This document shows, one piece after another, positions 10,701-22,312 of a stretch of 64,000 nucleotides of DNA (its first letter is position 1; each line of letters begins with the position of its first letter). This DNA is from Flabesymbios commensalis (taxonomy: Eukaryota; Annelida; Polychaeta; Terebellida; Flabelligeridae), in the NCBI GenBank assembly GCA_964017125.1, contig OZ024915.1, positions 17,775,273 to 17,839,272 on the forward strand. Reading direction: 5' to 3'. The notes beneath the pieces were generated by a model, which saw only the letters and a program-made list of their open reading frames with translations, was not told the DNA's origin and did no database searches. A program made the position numbers and the translations under genes.

Positions 10701-11149
10701 AAAGATTACACAAAATGTGGACAATATTGCCTGATTCTCTAGAGTATACCTTTGAGACGTGAGCTGGCATAGCACCGCACCAGTTTCAGGGAGTGTGACA
10801 TATCAACACATTGAAATGCACTGTACTTAATCATGTTGATAAGCATTACTTTTCAAAATAGTAGAAAAACATCTTAGCAAAACACATAAAACGCCATGGA
10901 ATTAAAAATGTGTATGCCCCACTCTGCAAAGTGGACATATATATGCATACGATTTACACACTACGTATTTAATTAAACAAATATGAGTAATTTTCAACAC
11001 TTAAAATTGTGGGCCGCGGTCTCATCCTGAACATATATACATATATTATTCATCATATACATGCATAGGCCTAATTTGAATGTTTATTAACCATATTTCA
11101 ATTTTTGCGAATCTAAAAAATTAACGTTTTTGGATCAGATCGTCACATT

Positions 11150-11202
11150 GGTATTAAAGGGTGGCATCTGCCACTCTGTGGCATATGTGACCCTTTAATA
11201 CC
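11150..11202. repeat. Family E hairpin (duplicate)
   Basis: Counterpart of 3344-3396. The left arm is unchanged, while the right arm has GTGACCC where copy 1 has GCCACCC, so symmetry is slightly reduced. Confidence 0.8.
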
Positions 11203-13428
11203 CATATGAACAGAAAAGTGGTCACCTGAATTAATTATTATTAAAAAAGTAGGCTTTCTGATATGATTTCAAGATTTATAACACTCCTTTAACAGTTTAA
11301 TATCTATTAGATTAGATATGTGGCCACATGAATTAATTGATTGTTATTTAAAAGGTATGTTTACTGATTGACCTCATTTGATGATTTATAACACTCTATG
11401 GCCCCAGGCAGGTCAATTATGTTAGGGTCAACAGGAAAGCCCAGTATTAAGTATCTATAGAGTTACAAAAGTCAAGGTCACTGGAGATCGATACGCCATT
11501 ACAGAGAATCAATCACTCCCATTGATGCTCTCTTATCAGTACATAGATGGTGAAATATTTAACATTGCTACAAATTAGACTGGCATATTGATTAATGTTC
11601 TCAGAATAACTATATCGAGTTGATGTTATTTCTCGAACAAAAAAACATGAAATACGATAAGAGTAGTTCAAGCCTGTCAATATACAATTATTCTGAGCAG
11701 TGTCTTACAATCAAGCCTACTTCGCGAAATTAGCATACAAGTGCATTTTTATATTAGCCAAATATTTAATTATAAATGAATCGAAATATTTCAAAAATAT
11801 ATAGAAACAAAAGCCAATGATTTTTCGGTATAGCACGCTATCAAAAATATAAAAATATGTCAAAACAAAAGCCAACTATGTATCGATATAGCACGCCACC
11901 AGCTCAATTAATGTGCCACTCGTCTGCAGTCTGTCTGGTTGTCTAATTTGAGTGAATTATAATGGGCTCTCGCTGGAGACGGCAGCCATTTTAGTTGTCA
12001 TCGTCGAGTGTTTGTTTCTGTCTGGATATGAACTGCACTGACAATGACTTAATTCCGAGACGAGAAAGTGGTGTACCCAGTTGTTGATCACGAGGGAGGG
12101 GGGGGTATGCCTACGTCTCCTTTCCATGTTTAATCCCATGTTTAGTTGCAGAGATTCCACTACTTGTTGGTATAAGCTTATGTGCTAAATTTAAGAAAGT
12201 ACAATTTTCTGATTCAAATGAGTAATTTTCACCCACTTGTAGTTAACTTTGCGTTGGTGACAAATCCAAGACGTAAGAGAGTGTCATGGTGCTTGAATGC
12301 TGTTAGTGTAATTTCCATAAACATAATGTGATTACCGCTGTAACTAAACAGTTTGAAATAAAGAATGTTGTTGGCACTGTGCCTGGTGCCACAGCGTGTA
12401 AAAGGTAGATCTTGCAGAATGTGGCTCTTGAAGAAGTTGAGTAGTCCAAGTTTGGTGTCAGAGAGGTTAACAAGCACTTAACCCTTCTACTGCGGAGGTC
12501 AAATATAAATATTAGCAGAAGGCAGATGTGGAGTCAATCTGAAATAGCTTAATTAAAAAACGAATCGACAATCTGAAACTATGTAATCCAATACGTGACA
12601 TGACTAATTTTTAAAATTTGAGAATTTTTTTCATTTGAAGCTAGTAATTGCGTAATCAATTCCAGGTTCGAATAAAGAAATAACGACAGAACACTCAAAG
12701 TGTTGATTTGAGCACGATTCCATCCGATCTTAAAGTGTAAACCATTTAGATCATCACGGACACTTTTATCACAGCGTAAGTCTGAATGTGCTAATTTAAG
12801 CACCCTTACAACACTGAAATATTTGTGTATAAACCATGGAGACCAAATTATTCAATTTGAAATCATCATAAAGGTCTTAGTGACATGTAGCTCTTTCTGA
12901 TTCATATGAATACCTACGTCCCTTAAAAATATTTTACCCCTTGAGCGCGGGGATCGTCAGAATATGACGTCTTTAGACATCAGATTCTGTCGCCGAAAGT
13001 CGGTCCCCGCATACTGATTTCGAATGATATTTATTGCAAAAACGTCGTATACTCCATTGAAATAAGCACCTTATCATATATTTATTATACTTGGTTCTAT
13101 GAGATCTTGCATTCTCATCCACGCTGTGGTGGAGTTGACAGCAGCACATTTCTAAAACTGAATGAAAATAAGGATACAGGAAATTTGTTTTATCCCAAGA
13201 TAATCTTGATTCTGGGCCTGCATTGGAAACTTTGCCCCACCAACAGATAACGATGGTAAGCAGAACTTATCCCAGAGAGACTCAATGAACATTAATCATA
13301 TCGTTAAGTGTTCGGACTTGAGATAATTCAGAGGTACATGCATGGTCTTCCAAAGAGTGTCTAGTGAAGACCACCTAACTCCCACTGTCTGGCACCTTCA
13401 AGCATATGTCATAGTGCAAAGGCAAAGT

Positions 13429-13492
13429 GCAAAGGCAAACAGCAGTAACTGCTTACTTTAAAAGTAAGCAGCTACTGCTGTTTGACTTTGCA
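13429..13492. repeat. Family B palindrome (duplicate)
   Basis: Counterpart of 5630-5694, preceded by a 12-bp local duplication of AAGTGCAAAGGC. The single mismatch is A13448 opposite C13472, the reverse of the arrangement in copy 1. Confidence 0.9.
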
Positions 13493-13680
13493 CGTCAGAG
13501 GAGCACCACGTAGTAAATTTGGTAAACAAGAAGGCGCGATTCGTGACCCTAATTGAAAGCACACGATAACTTGTGTGCCACTGCTTTCAATTAATTTCAG
13601 TAGCTCTCATTTATTAATTACACCCAGCGTGAACCAGAGTACAGTATGCCAACCCTGAAAAACTTAAATTGTATTTATTT

Positions 13681-13784
13681 CGTTGATCCAACGCTGGCTC
13701 CAATGCTGGCTCAATGTTGGTCCACCGTCTACGACGCTGGCTCAACATCAATCCAGCATCTGATCAAAGTCTTGTGTTTACTGG
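13681..13784. repeat. Family A palindrome (duplicate)
   Basis: Counterpart of 5891-5994. The right arm reads CATCTGATCAAAGTC where copy 1 reads CATTGGATCAACGTC, so here only one arm changed. Confidence 0.85.
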
Positions 13785-14387
13785 GGGCATCATTTACACG
13801 AGAGTGTTTGCATACAGAAAAAGTTTGCCCATATGAGATCGTATTTTCTATGTTTTATATCATCGACAGGTATTGTATTGTAAAGTGACTGACTGTAAAT
13901 ATTTTCTATAGATGCGGCACTTTTATACACAGATACATACACTGCAGCTGGTGAAATCACCCGGACAAACACATAACATTTGTTGATATAGTAGGTGTAA
14001 AATATATGAATGAATTGTGTTGACATATAAAGAAATAATTAGCATAGACGCACTTTGGAAAACAATCACTCTTACATAACCCAAACAAAATTACGTCCTC
14101 TACCCATACCTTTCTTTTAAATATCCAGGTGATGACAGAAAACTGTTGTTATATTATATGAATTTTGCAAATATAATTACTTATATAATCATCCAAAGAG
14201 AAATTCCGATCTGTTGGTATATATACCAACTGCTGAATAGTAACAAAAACATCATTGTTAGAAACGAAAGTAATCTGAACACAGCTTAAATAGTGAAGCC
14301 CAATCTTGCAGCTCCATTGATTTCTCAAGAGAGTTTGACAAATCTGACGCTGCTGATATTCCAACAAGAGCTCCCGTTGTTGAGATC

Positions 14388-14634
14388 TTAACCCTTTCAG
14401 TGCGGGAATCATCTTTATACGTCATAATCTGACGTCTATAGACGTCAGATTATGACGTATAAAGATGATCCCCGCACTGAAAGAATTAAAATATTTCTAA
14501 TGGCCGTAGACCCACAACATAGGTATTCAAATGAAGCGGAAAGCGCTAACTAAAACGTTTATGGTGATATCAAATTGAAATAAACCCTTTAGTTTCCATG
14601 GTTTATACAGGAATTTCAGCGTTGTGAGGGTTAA
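14388..14634 (-). mobile_element. Family C MITE with TTAA on both sides (duplicate)
   Basis: TTAA lies at 14388-14391 and 14631-14634. It is the counterpart of 6593-6841. The palindrome reads CATAATCTG on the left and CAGATTATG on the right, so it stays symmetrical but differs from copy 1 at two positions in each arm (key pair T14425/A14452). Confidence 0.85.
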
Positions 14635-15009
14635 CCGGAGTTATCTCGGTCACTACCTCAGAACGTGTGACGCAGGCCGTAGCGGTGGATAAACACCTCA
14701 GTCACTTCAAACAACCACACAGGTTTTTCTCAGAACACTTGACATCACATATAAATGCAAAAACTACAAGTTCAGAATTCGTAAACTTAATCTTCATAAT
14801 AACTGACTGCACTGTCCCCAAAGGCACATAGTAGTGAATGTGCAACAGGAGTAACTGTTTACTTGAAAAGTAAGAGGTCACTTATGGTTGCTTTTGGAGG
14901 GCAGTGCCCCAACACCAGACAATGACCATATATATAAAAAAAAAAAAATATTTAAACAAGATATGATCAACGTCTCGTTGTGTGCCACTTGGTAAAATAA
15001 GCAAAATAT

Positions 15010-15139
15010 ATCAACCCTTGTCCTGCTAAGTTAGTTTATTTCAATTTTTCCACCTTAAGGTTGTGTCTCGCTAACGGGACCCACAGCTTCAAGTGGGCGA
15101 AAATTACTCAATAGTCGTGATCAGGAGGACAAGGGTTAA
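15010..15139 (+). mobile_element. Short D-like element (duplicate)
   Basis: Counterpart of 7223-7353, with the better-kept end AGGACAAGGGTTAAC. The start is ATCAACCCTTGTCCTGC. Confidence 0.65.
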
Positions 15140-15826
15140 CGTCAGATAGAGATTGTGCTTCAATGTGTTGTGTAGATAGAATCGGCTTGAACAATAGATT
15201 GTCCTTTATAGTATCTGGGGTGGAAAGTTTTGTTTCATTATTTTATTACGCATAATCATGCCAGAGATAATTCGCGTCTGTCGTCCAGATGCGGGTGGGA
15301 TCATAATGCCGGATTTGTATGATAGCTGTGTGATAAGACACGTGTCATCAATACAAAAGATGTTCTGCTAACCATCAAACAGTTAAAGAGATAAATCATA
15401 CAACTTAAAATTTCACCCACTTGAAGTTGTCTCGCTACCGCGATCCATAATTTCCAGTGCGTGAAAATTATTCACAAATATCATGTAAATGTATAGTTTG
15501 AATCAAAACAAATGCCTACTTAACAAATATAAAGTTCATTTCTCCCTCATATTATCTCGTGTGAAGGGCAAATAATCAATGCGCTAATAAAATAAGATCT
15601 GGCCAGCAAAGCGCCAATGTTGGATCAATAAGCAACCAGCGTGTGGTCTATTAGGGGGGGGGGGGGGGTGTCTTATAAACAATTACGAAACACTACGGTA
15701 TTAAACACTGGTAAACAACTATTATTGGAAATGCAATTCATCGGTCTACAGAACAACAACACTATAAAGTAGATTTCAGTTGAAATCTAACTTTGATCTG
15801 ATTTTTATATAATTTACAACGTATGT

Positions 15827-15929
15827 ACAAACACGAGACCTTCACCCAATGTTGGATCAATAATGAGCCACAGTCTGTAACGTCAGCCCAACAATAAACA
15901 AACATTGGCCCAACGTCTTGCGTTTGCTG
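15827..15929. repeat. Family A palindrome (duplicate)
   Basis: Counterpart of 8030-8132 and almost identical, with ends ACAAACACGAGACC and GTCTTGCGTTTGCTG. Confidence 0.75.
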
Positions 15930-16277
15930 CAATGCTACGTAGAACTGATCTTTACAACAAAGCTAAATTTCAATTTTCTCAATTACTGCATGCCCGTTAC
16001 TGATGTCTGTCCAGTCACAATATTACCTACCGCTTGACAATCATCTATTTATTTATATACTCAAGTACAAATACATTCTTTACTATAAAACGTATACGCA
16101 ACTAATGCTAGAAAATATATCAAATATCATCCATACCTGTATAAGAAAGAGACACTGGTTCAGCTGATCTTTACGATAAAGCTTAAATCATTTGGAGTTT
16201 CCAATTTTCCCGGTTACTGCATGACCGCTCACTGATAGCTACCCCGTCACAATGTGACTTACACGTTTGACAATTGT

Positions 16278-16451
16278 CTGTTGATTTATTTACACAAGTT
16301 TACAGACACATTACTTAATATAAAAAAGCATACGTCTGTTGATTTATTTACACAAGTTTACAGACACATTACTTATTATAAAAAAGCATACGTCTGTTGA
16401 TTTATTTACACAAGTTTACAGACACATTACTTAATAGAAAAAAGCATACGT
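16278..16451 (+). repeat. 58-bp minisatellite, three units (duplicate)
   Basis: Units start at 16278, 16336 and 16394. The number matches copy 1, with slightly different A-rich unit ends, so no unit was gained or lost after the 7.8 kb duplication. Confidence 0.95.
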
Positions 16452-16654
16452 ACCCATTGTAACTTGCGCTAGCAATTATCTAATATCTATACAGAAGGGC
16501 ATTGCAATGGCCAAATCATGTTCAACCTGGTGCTACATAACGTCAGTAACTATTTTCATGTAGTTATAGTAGGAACTACTGATACGATTTCCAGTTCCAA
16601 ATGACGAAAAAAAAATATCAATGAGAGGTAGACTCCCCCCCCCCCCCCCCCTCC

Positions 16655-16900
16655 CAGTTTGACCCTTACAGCGCGGGGACCGACTTTAGACGCCAGAATC
16701 TGACGTCTTTATTAGCCGATTATTATATCACAGTTATTGAGAACGAAATGTGTGCTTACACATTAATATTTGCAAATGTTTGGTCACAAATTAAACAAAT
16801 AGGAGTAATTTTCCCCCACTTGAAGTTGTGGGTCGCGGTAGCGAGACACAACTTCAAGTGAGTGAAAATTCAATTAAGATAACGGGTAAAGTAAAGAGTT
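16655..16900 (-). mobile_element. Chimeric C/D MITE (duplicate)
   Basis: Counterpart of 8857-9095. The hairpin left arm has TTTTCCCCCACTTG where copy 1 has TTTTCACCCACTTG, and the right arm is unchanged. It follows a 17-base poly-C run. Confidence 0.75.
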
Positions 16901-17034
16901 AATGCTTCAGAATGTATGCATAACCCTTTAAAGGGCTCCGAAACAATAGTAATATGTGTAACCAATGATTATTACGTGCAACACAAGTGGAGCATGAACA
17001 AACATGAACAGCAATTGGTGCTCTAAAAAAAGTC

Positions 17035-17279
17035 AATAACCCTTGCGCTGCTGAATTGTATCTATTTTTCATTCATTTGAAGCAGGAATTGTTAACGTAA
17101 TTTCCAGCTTCAAAAGACGAAAAATATGTATATTTATTAGAAAATAAACATCTCCAATGTTGAAGTATTGGATCATCTAAAGATCGACCCAAACTGTTTT
17201 ATCAAAATTAGTGATACGTATTTTGATCTAAAACATGCTTGAAACCGTATATATACGGGCCTAGCAGCCCAATGGTTAA
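17035..17279 (+). mobile_element. TTAA-type MITE, GAAGC hairpin subfamily (duplicate)
   Basis: Counterpart of 9253-9496. The left TTAA has decayed to ATAA. The right TTAA at 17276-17279 is shared with the next element. Confidence 0.75.
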
Positions 17280-17522
17280 TACAATTCGACCCTAGAGCCC
17301 TGATATCGCCTACAGCAGGGATTTTGTTTGCACTTATGTAGCCAGTTTTTAAATGCGAAACTGTCTTTGAATCTGTGAAACTAACAAAAATGATACCTAG
17401 AGCTCACAAATCCAACCAATTTTCTGTCACTTGAGGTTGTGGATCGCGGTAGCGAGACACAACCTCAAGTGACAGAAAATTAGAATTGAATTGCTCAGAA
17501 CTCTAGGGTTAAAAAACGCACA
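17276..17522 (+). mobile_element. Family D MITE with perfectly paired hairpin (duplicate)
   Basis: TTAA lies at 17276-17279 and 17519-17522. Hairpin arms read TTTCTGTCACTTGAGGTTG and CAACCTCAAGTGACAGAAA, fully complementary. T17425 and A17474 replace the A/T pair of copy 1 at 9642/9691. Confidence 0.85.
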
Positions 17523-18172
17523 TGTATTATGTATATACCACTATTAATTAACCTTACATGAACTGTGCTGTATCACAAGTAGAAGCCATCATTAAATAGT
17601 CATTATCACTTAAATTTATAGTATGATGACAGTTATATTGTCAACATTATAAATACTAGTAAAGCATTATTAATGCTTCGGTACCTTGTATAATAAGCAG
17701 GTATACCCCACCCTAATTATGCTAGGGTATAATTATACGTTTTAAATGACTTGAAAGTCAATACAGAGGCAATATCACAACATACAGAAGTTTTCCATAG
17801 TCTACTCTTTTTAAAGGCTTCCTGGACTTTTAGATAACATTCTTTTAAGCAGTACGGCATATTGAAAATAGTAATATACATAATATAGTAGTGTGCAGTA
17901 TTATAGTCGGAGCACTCTAGTGGAGCCCTAGCTAAAATCCATATTTTTGATTTGCAGCACAAATACAATTACACTAATTGAGGAACTCCTTTGTGAATTC
18001 AAACCTCAGCACCCCATGATGGAGACATTGGATTTTCGTTATGCAAAGAATGTGCATGTTCAATGTGGTATGTGTGAAGAATTGAGAACAACAATACTGT
18101 TCATCAATCCCCGTTATTGGTCTAACATTGGGTCTCATCATTGCGTCGATGATGTTTTAGCATGCCCTCCCA

Positions 18173-18258
18173 GCAAACTTGACACACGGACACAAAGTTT
18201 ATTGGGTCAGCGTCGCAGACGGTGGACCAATATTAAACCAACATTGGGTGAATATATC
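18173..18258. repeat. Family A palindrome (duplicate, shortened)
   Basis: Counterpart of 10388-10473 with about 16 bases missing from the left arm. TTGGGTCAGCGTCGCAGACG and GGTGGACCAATATTAAACC remain. Confidence 0.65.
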
Positions 18259-18367
18259 TATTTTCCGGGTTGTGTTTGTCTAGTACAGGGTATCAGACTC
18301 ACTGTACACACAGACAGATAGCAAACAAAGACACCTGACTTCAAAACTATCACTACAATATAGAGAC

Positions 18368-18478
18368 GCTGGCCGATGTCAGTTTAATGTTAAGTCAATG
18401 TTGTTTTAATGTTGAGCCACCGTCTGCGACGGTGGCCCAACATTAAAACAACATTGGTTCAACTTCTCGTGTTTGCAA
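18368..18478. repeat. Family A palindrome (duplicate)
   Basis: Counterpart of 10586-10700. Inner arms are identical to copy 1, and the outer right end reads CAACTTCTCGTGTTTGC. Confidence 0.85.
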
Positions 18479-18684
18479 AGATTACACAAAATGTGGACAA
18501 TATTGCCTGATTCTCTAGAGTATACCTTTGAGACGTGAGCTGGCATAGCACCGCACCAGTTTCAGGGAGTGTGACATATCAACACATTGGAATGCACTGT
18601 ACTCAATCATGTTAATAAACATTACTTTTCAAAATAGTAGAAAAACATCTTAGCAAAACACATAAAACGCCATGGAATTAAAAA

Positions 18685-18719
18685 TGTGTATGTCCCACTC
18701 TGCAAAGTGGACATACACA
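18685..18719. repeat. Family E hairpin at the duplication boundary
   Basis: TGTGTATGTCC and its complement enclose CACTCTGCAAAGTG. The same left arm and core occur at the internal junction (10908-10936), and a relic TGCCACTCTCCAAAGTGG lies near the left boundary. Confidence 0.85.
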
Positions 18720-19043
18720 CTTGGTTTTCAATGCGTCTTGATATGACGAGTTAAGGATTCGGTGAAAAAAACAACTGACACACAGAAATATCAATTTTTC
18801 AAACTGAGCGATTACCTGATTCCATCTTGAAATTATTACGTTTCAGACGCTTGTGAGCAATTCTGCAATTAGCTTCATACATAATCTAAGGATTTCTTTG
18901 TACGTGTAATAATCATGATAACATACCATCAAATCGGAGCCCCGGTAAAATACCGTAACCATGGTAACGCACAAGGTCCATGCCTTCAGAATTATTGTTA
19001 TGATTGTGTTTGTTGATTTTTCCCCCTGACCCGCCTACTTTCC
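18720..19043. other. No recognised feature
   Basis: Mixed sequence beyond the duplication boundary. No clear inverted repeat or coding region was found. Confidence 0.5.
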
Positions 19044-19149
19044 AGCAAACACCGAGACATTGACCCAATGTTGTTTTATTGCTGATCCTATGTCTACAAC
19101 GCCCGTACAACCATAAAACAACATGATATAGGCCAGCGAACTGTGTTTA
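19044..19149. repeat. Family A palindrome, eroded
   Basis: The left arm AGCAAACACCGAGACATTG is clear. The right arm is recognisable as ATAAAACAACATG but carries many changes. Confidence 0.65.
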
Positions 19150-19630
19150 AGTACAGGCTAATTTTCGCAGTAATTGACCTGTAAATAATGATGTAAAAAG
19201 CGGATTTTTTAACATTGAAATTACGCAGACACTGTTAAGGCCAAAAAAGGTAACTGCTCACTCCCACGTGCAGTGCCGCTCGCTCATAAGCCCCCCCCCC
19301 CCCCGGCGCAATGTTGACCCATAACCATGACTGGGAGTTCCAAACCGAATCTGAGTAATCATTTTATGCGGACCAACAGTACAAAATCTGATCTTTCGAC
19401 AGTTTTCAAATGTATTCACAGTAAATTAAGTCCGAGTGATAATTTCTTAGTATCAAAGAGATACGACAGTCGCACGTGCAGTCGGTCCGATAATATATAA
19501 CGAGTGATGTCATACAGATCCCTGATGTTTTTGTATTTGTTGTTATTGTATTTGTTATTGTGTTGTTTCTTCAAGATACGGGCTTTCGCACTTTCCGCGT
19601 GAGCTTGGTGAGTATGAAGTATCACGCATA
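19150..19630. other. No recognised gene; poly-C tract
   Basis: Contains a poly-C run near 19288-19305 and a short TTGTTGTTATTG-like simple stretch near 19540. Nothing else was recognised. Confidence 0.5.
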
Positions 19631-19688
19631 GACAAACAACAGTAACTGCTTACTTGAAAAGTAAGCAGTGACAGCTGTTTACCTTTGG
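19631..19688. repeat. Family B palindrome
   Basis: GACAAACAACAGTAACTG and CAGTGACAGCTGTTTACC pair around CTTACTTGAAAAGTAAG with a few mismatches. Confidence 0.8.
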
Positions 19689-19699
19689 ACACGGCAGCA

Positions 19700-20150
19700 T
19701 AATACTTATATAAAATAGGGTGCTATTTCTCGTACAAGACGTGTTCATTCTCTGAACAAAGACGCTTCTGTTCAACCCACAGACTCATAAAACACGTTCA
19801 ACCATTTACATCCAAGCTCTGAACTGTTTTCACAAGTATCGTCCACTCATAAAAGTATCAGAAGCTTTTAACATGATAAGTTATCATTGAGCACAAGCTT
19901 AGGTATACATTTAACAATATAGATGTTATCATGTTCACTAAAACTATAAATATATGATACTATATGACTAGATTTCATGTTAATATCACACAATATTTAT
20001 TTTAACTGTGTTTACCATAGACTGGTGGTATTAGCTAATTGTTTCACACTAAACATTACAAACACAACTTAGAAAACATGTAGTATAATATAAGAATTGA
20101 AAAAAATATCCCACTCAAAATTAAGAATAATTTATTATAAAGTTATATCT
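19700..20150. other. AT-rich, no recognised feature
   Basis: No conserved ORF, hairpin or family match was seen. Confidence 0.5.
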
Positions 20151-20157
20151 ATCTGTT

Positions 20158-20223
20158 CTGCAAAATCAAACAACATTAAACGCTTACTTTTCAAGTAAGC
20201 AGCTACTGCTGCTTGGCTTTGCA
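20158..20223. repeat. Family B palindrome, diverged
   Basis: The right half AGTAAGCAGCTACTGCTG then TTGGCTTTGC is family-like. The left half (CAAAATCAAACAACATTAAA) is diverged. Confidence 0.65.
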
Positions 20224-20464
20224 TGCCAGAATTATTCGTTAAAACAGTCAAGGCCAATATGTACTTTTTGTAATATTTCATTCCTTGATAAAATGACACA
20301 CATTCAGTTGATAGCCGCGCTTGTCTGAATGAATTACAAATTGTGAACGGCTGCACGTACGCGATACTGGCAGACTATTGATATCGCCATTCCAGATGAC
20401 TCTCACAATAAAATAGGTAGGTTTACCTTCTCAGGACTCGGAGGTATTTCTTTCATTTCCATTG

Positions 20465-20499
20465 AGATGTGAATTGCGGTGCGGCAGCAATTCACATCT
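20465..20499. repeat. Hairpin with D-like loop
   Basis: AGATGTGAATTGC pairs with GCAATTCACATCT around GGTGCGGCA. The AATTGC...GCAATT core matches other D hairpins, but the stem is unrelated in sequence. Confidence 0.75.
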
Positions 20500-20551
20500 G
20501 GGAATGTTGCGAAATTTGAAAAAAATACCCAGCCATAAATAATATCTCAAA

Positions 20552-20846
20552 TTAAAGCGACGCATTCAGATACAAAAATCGGCAATTTTATTTTAGCTTC
20601 TTAATATGACCATATGATGTAAAAATGTCCATAGACTAGAGCTACAAGAGTTTTTAAATTTTTGTGTTGTGCAGTTACGATATAGAGTCGTCTCTTAATC
20701 TCGCTTAACTAGGAAATGCGCAACACACAAATTATAAAACATTTGCAGTTCTAGTCTATGGACATGTTTACATCATATGGTCATATTAATAAGTCAAAAT
20801 AAAATTACCGTTGTTTAATGATTTTACCCTGATTGTTTCGCTTTAA
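20552..20846. mobile_element. Family G long-TIR MITE
   Basis: It starts TTAAAGCGAC and ends TTTCGCTTTAA. Long inverted arms include TCCATAGACTAGAGCTACAA and AGTTCTAGTCTATGGACATG. It is related to 695-1030 and has no ORF. Confidence 0.8.
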
Positions 20847-20849
20847 ACC

Positions 20850-21607
20850 ACGAACGACCTTGTTGTGACGGATTATACGATTGTTTTGTCAATTGATTTT
20901 ATTTAAAATATGCTACGTGGTTCAATAGTTAGACGATGGGGCTTCAAGGGTTGAATATGACTTTGCGGTCATAATAGTCTGAATGAAGCCTTTTGAGAAG
21001 ACGAGAACCGTGTAATTATTTATAGTTAGAGACAGGATCGGCTGCACAAGTTCAAAGATTATCTTTCAATTTCATCGACGTGCCTTCATAGTAATTCTCA
21101 TGAATGGGCTCGAATAAAACGAGCGAAAGGTTGATCAACTACATGAAATGAAAGGCTGGGTTCAACCCGCTTATTTGGAACCGATACCGATCACCTTGTC
21201 TGGAGAAATATCTCTATTAATTCTGTAAATGTTGGTTGAATAATATTTTTTGCTGTTGTTATAGTGTGACTTAGATCGTAATCCAAGCTTATGTTTAAAT
21301 CAGAATGACAAAAAAATGAGATATGTAGTTGATTACAAGATAGCTTTGTACGAAATATTGGTTTTAACAGAAGCGAAGTGAAAATAACCTGAGTTGAAAT
21401 CTTACATTATATGAAGCATCGAAGGCTGACGGATATCGAACCTGCTACGCCTCGATTACCATAGTGCTCTGATAAATTAAAAAAACATAGCACATACAGT
21501 GATTCATGTTCAATTTAAATCACACTAGACCATTATCATGATTATCAACAATACGCATATCCTATTGAATATAAATTGTGCTCAGTTAGACGCTGATTCC
21601 AAACTAA
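20850..21607. other. Mostly unique sequence with a tRNA-like fragment
   Basis: Minus-strand GCAGGTTCGATATCC near 21430-21445, with TATCAGAGCACTATGG before it, resembles a worn tRNA-derived SINE head. Nothing else was recognised. Confidence 0.35.
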
Positions 21608-22312
21608 ACCACCATCGGGTTGCCTTCTCGTATTGACTGGGTAATGCCACCCAAACTACCACCGGTATTCGTGGTATACAAGTGTTGTAACAATAAAATA
21701 CATTCATCTGTCAAATGTATATTTTCTGCATGAGTGAAAACACGTAATGCACGTAGAGAAAGGAGCTACAGTGTTTGTCTTCCATGTTTGAAAACTCTAT
21801 TCGGAGTCATCGAGCTTGATAGTCTAGCATTTCTATAGGTTTATTCATAGAATCATATAGACTTGTATTATACTATGTCCATGTTATGTTTTTGATCGCA
21901 GAAATATTCCCCAGCGCACCGGGACCTATATGGTGCAAATATCCGTTAATATTGTACCAAATAGCATCGCAAACGTGAATACCATTTTAAAGTTATATCA
22001 TTTTACTTTGTGGTACTGTGAAGGTTGAGCTAATATGACTTTTAACACGTGTAACTTTGTAAGTGGACGTCAAATATAGTGTTTGACTTTACGCCCCTTC
22101 GCCGTATTCACGCCCATGTGGTTTATACGACCACATAAAAGCAAACAGCAGTAACTGGTTTACTTTTAAAGTAAGCAGTTACTACTGTTTGCCTTTGCAT
22201 GCCACTTTTAGATTCACATTCCGCACTTGATATTGAGTAATAAATTTAAGGACAGACCTGGTAGCCTTAATAATTAAAAGCCCAACCACACGAGCGGTAG
22301 CTCTGTGCACTT
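21608..22312 (+). repeat. Segment X, source-like copy (705 bp)
   Basis: Begins ACCACCATCGGGTTGCC and ends CTCTGTGCACTT. It recurs nearly identically at 23900-24604. It contains the family B palindrome at 22140-22198 and no recognisable gene. Here it is not flanked by the Y repeat. Confidence 0.95.
22140..22198. repeat. Family B palindrome
   Basis: GCAAACAGCAGTAACTGG and AGCAGTTACTACTGTTTGC pair around TTTACTTTTAAAGTA. An identical-looking copy lies at 24432-24490 inside X'. Confidence 0.9.

Larger units (their letters stand above)
3131..10936 (+). repeat. Tandem segmental duplication, copy 1 (about 7.8 kb)
   Basis: The sequence from ATATATATGCATACG onwards recurs at 10937, collinear over the whole length and about 95% alike by eye, with small indels. 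It contains no recognisable gene. Its content is family A-E hairpins and MITEs plus a 58-bp minisatellite. Family E hairpin cores lie at or near both boundaries. Confidence 0.95.
10937..18712 (+). repeat. Tandem segmental duplication, copy 2 (about 7.8 kb)
   Basis: Collinear with 3131-10936 at an offset that starts at 7806. The left junction replaces the right arm of a family E hairpin. The right end, after GTGGAC at 18712, carries that hairpin complete. All MITEs of copy 1 have counterparts at the same sites, so they predate the duplication. Confidence 0.95.

Noticed and set aside
17947-18321. 124-codon open frame with a shorter relative at 10232-10459
   Set aside because: The frame is not conserved between the two duplicated copies and crosses a family A palindrome.
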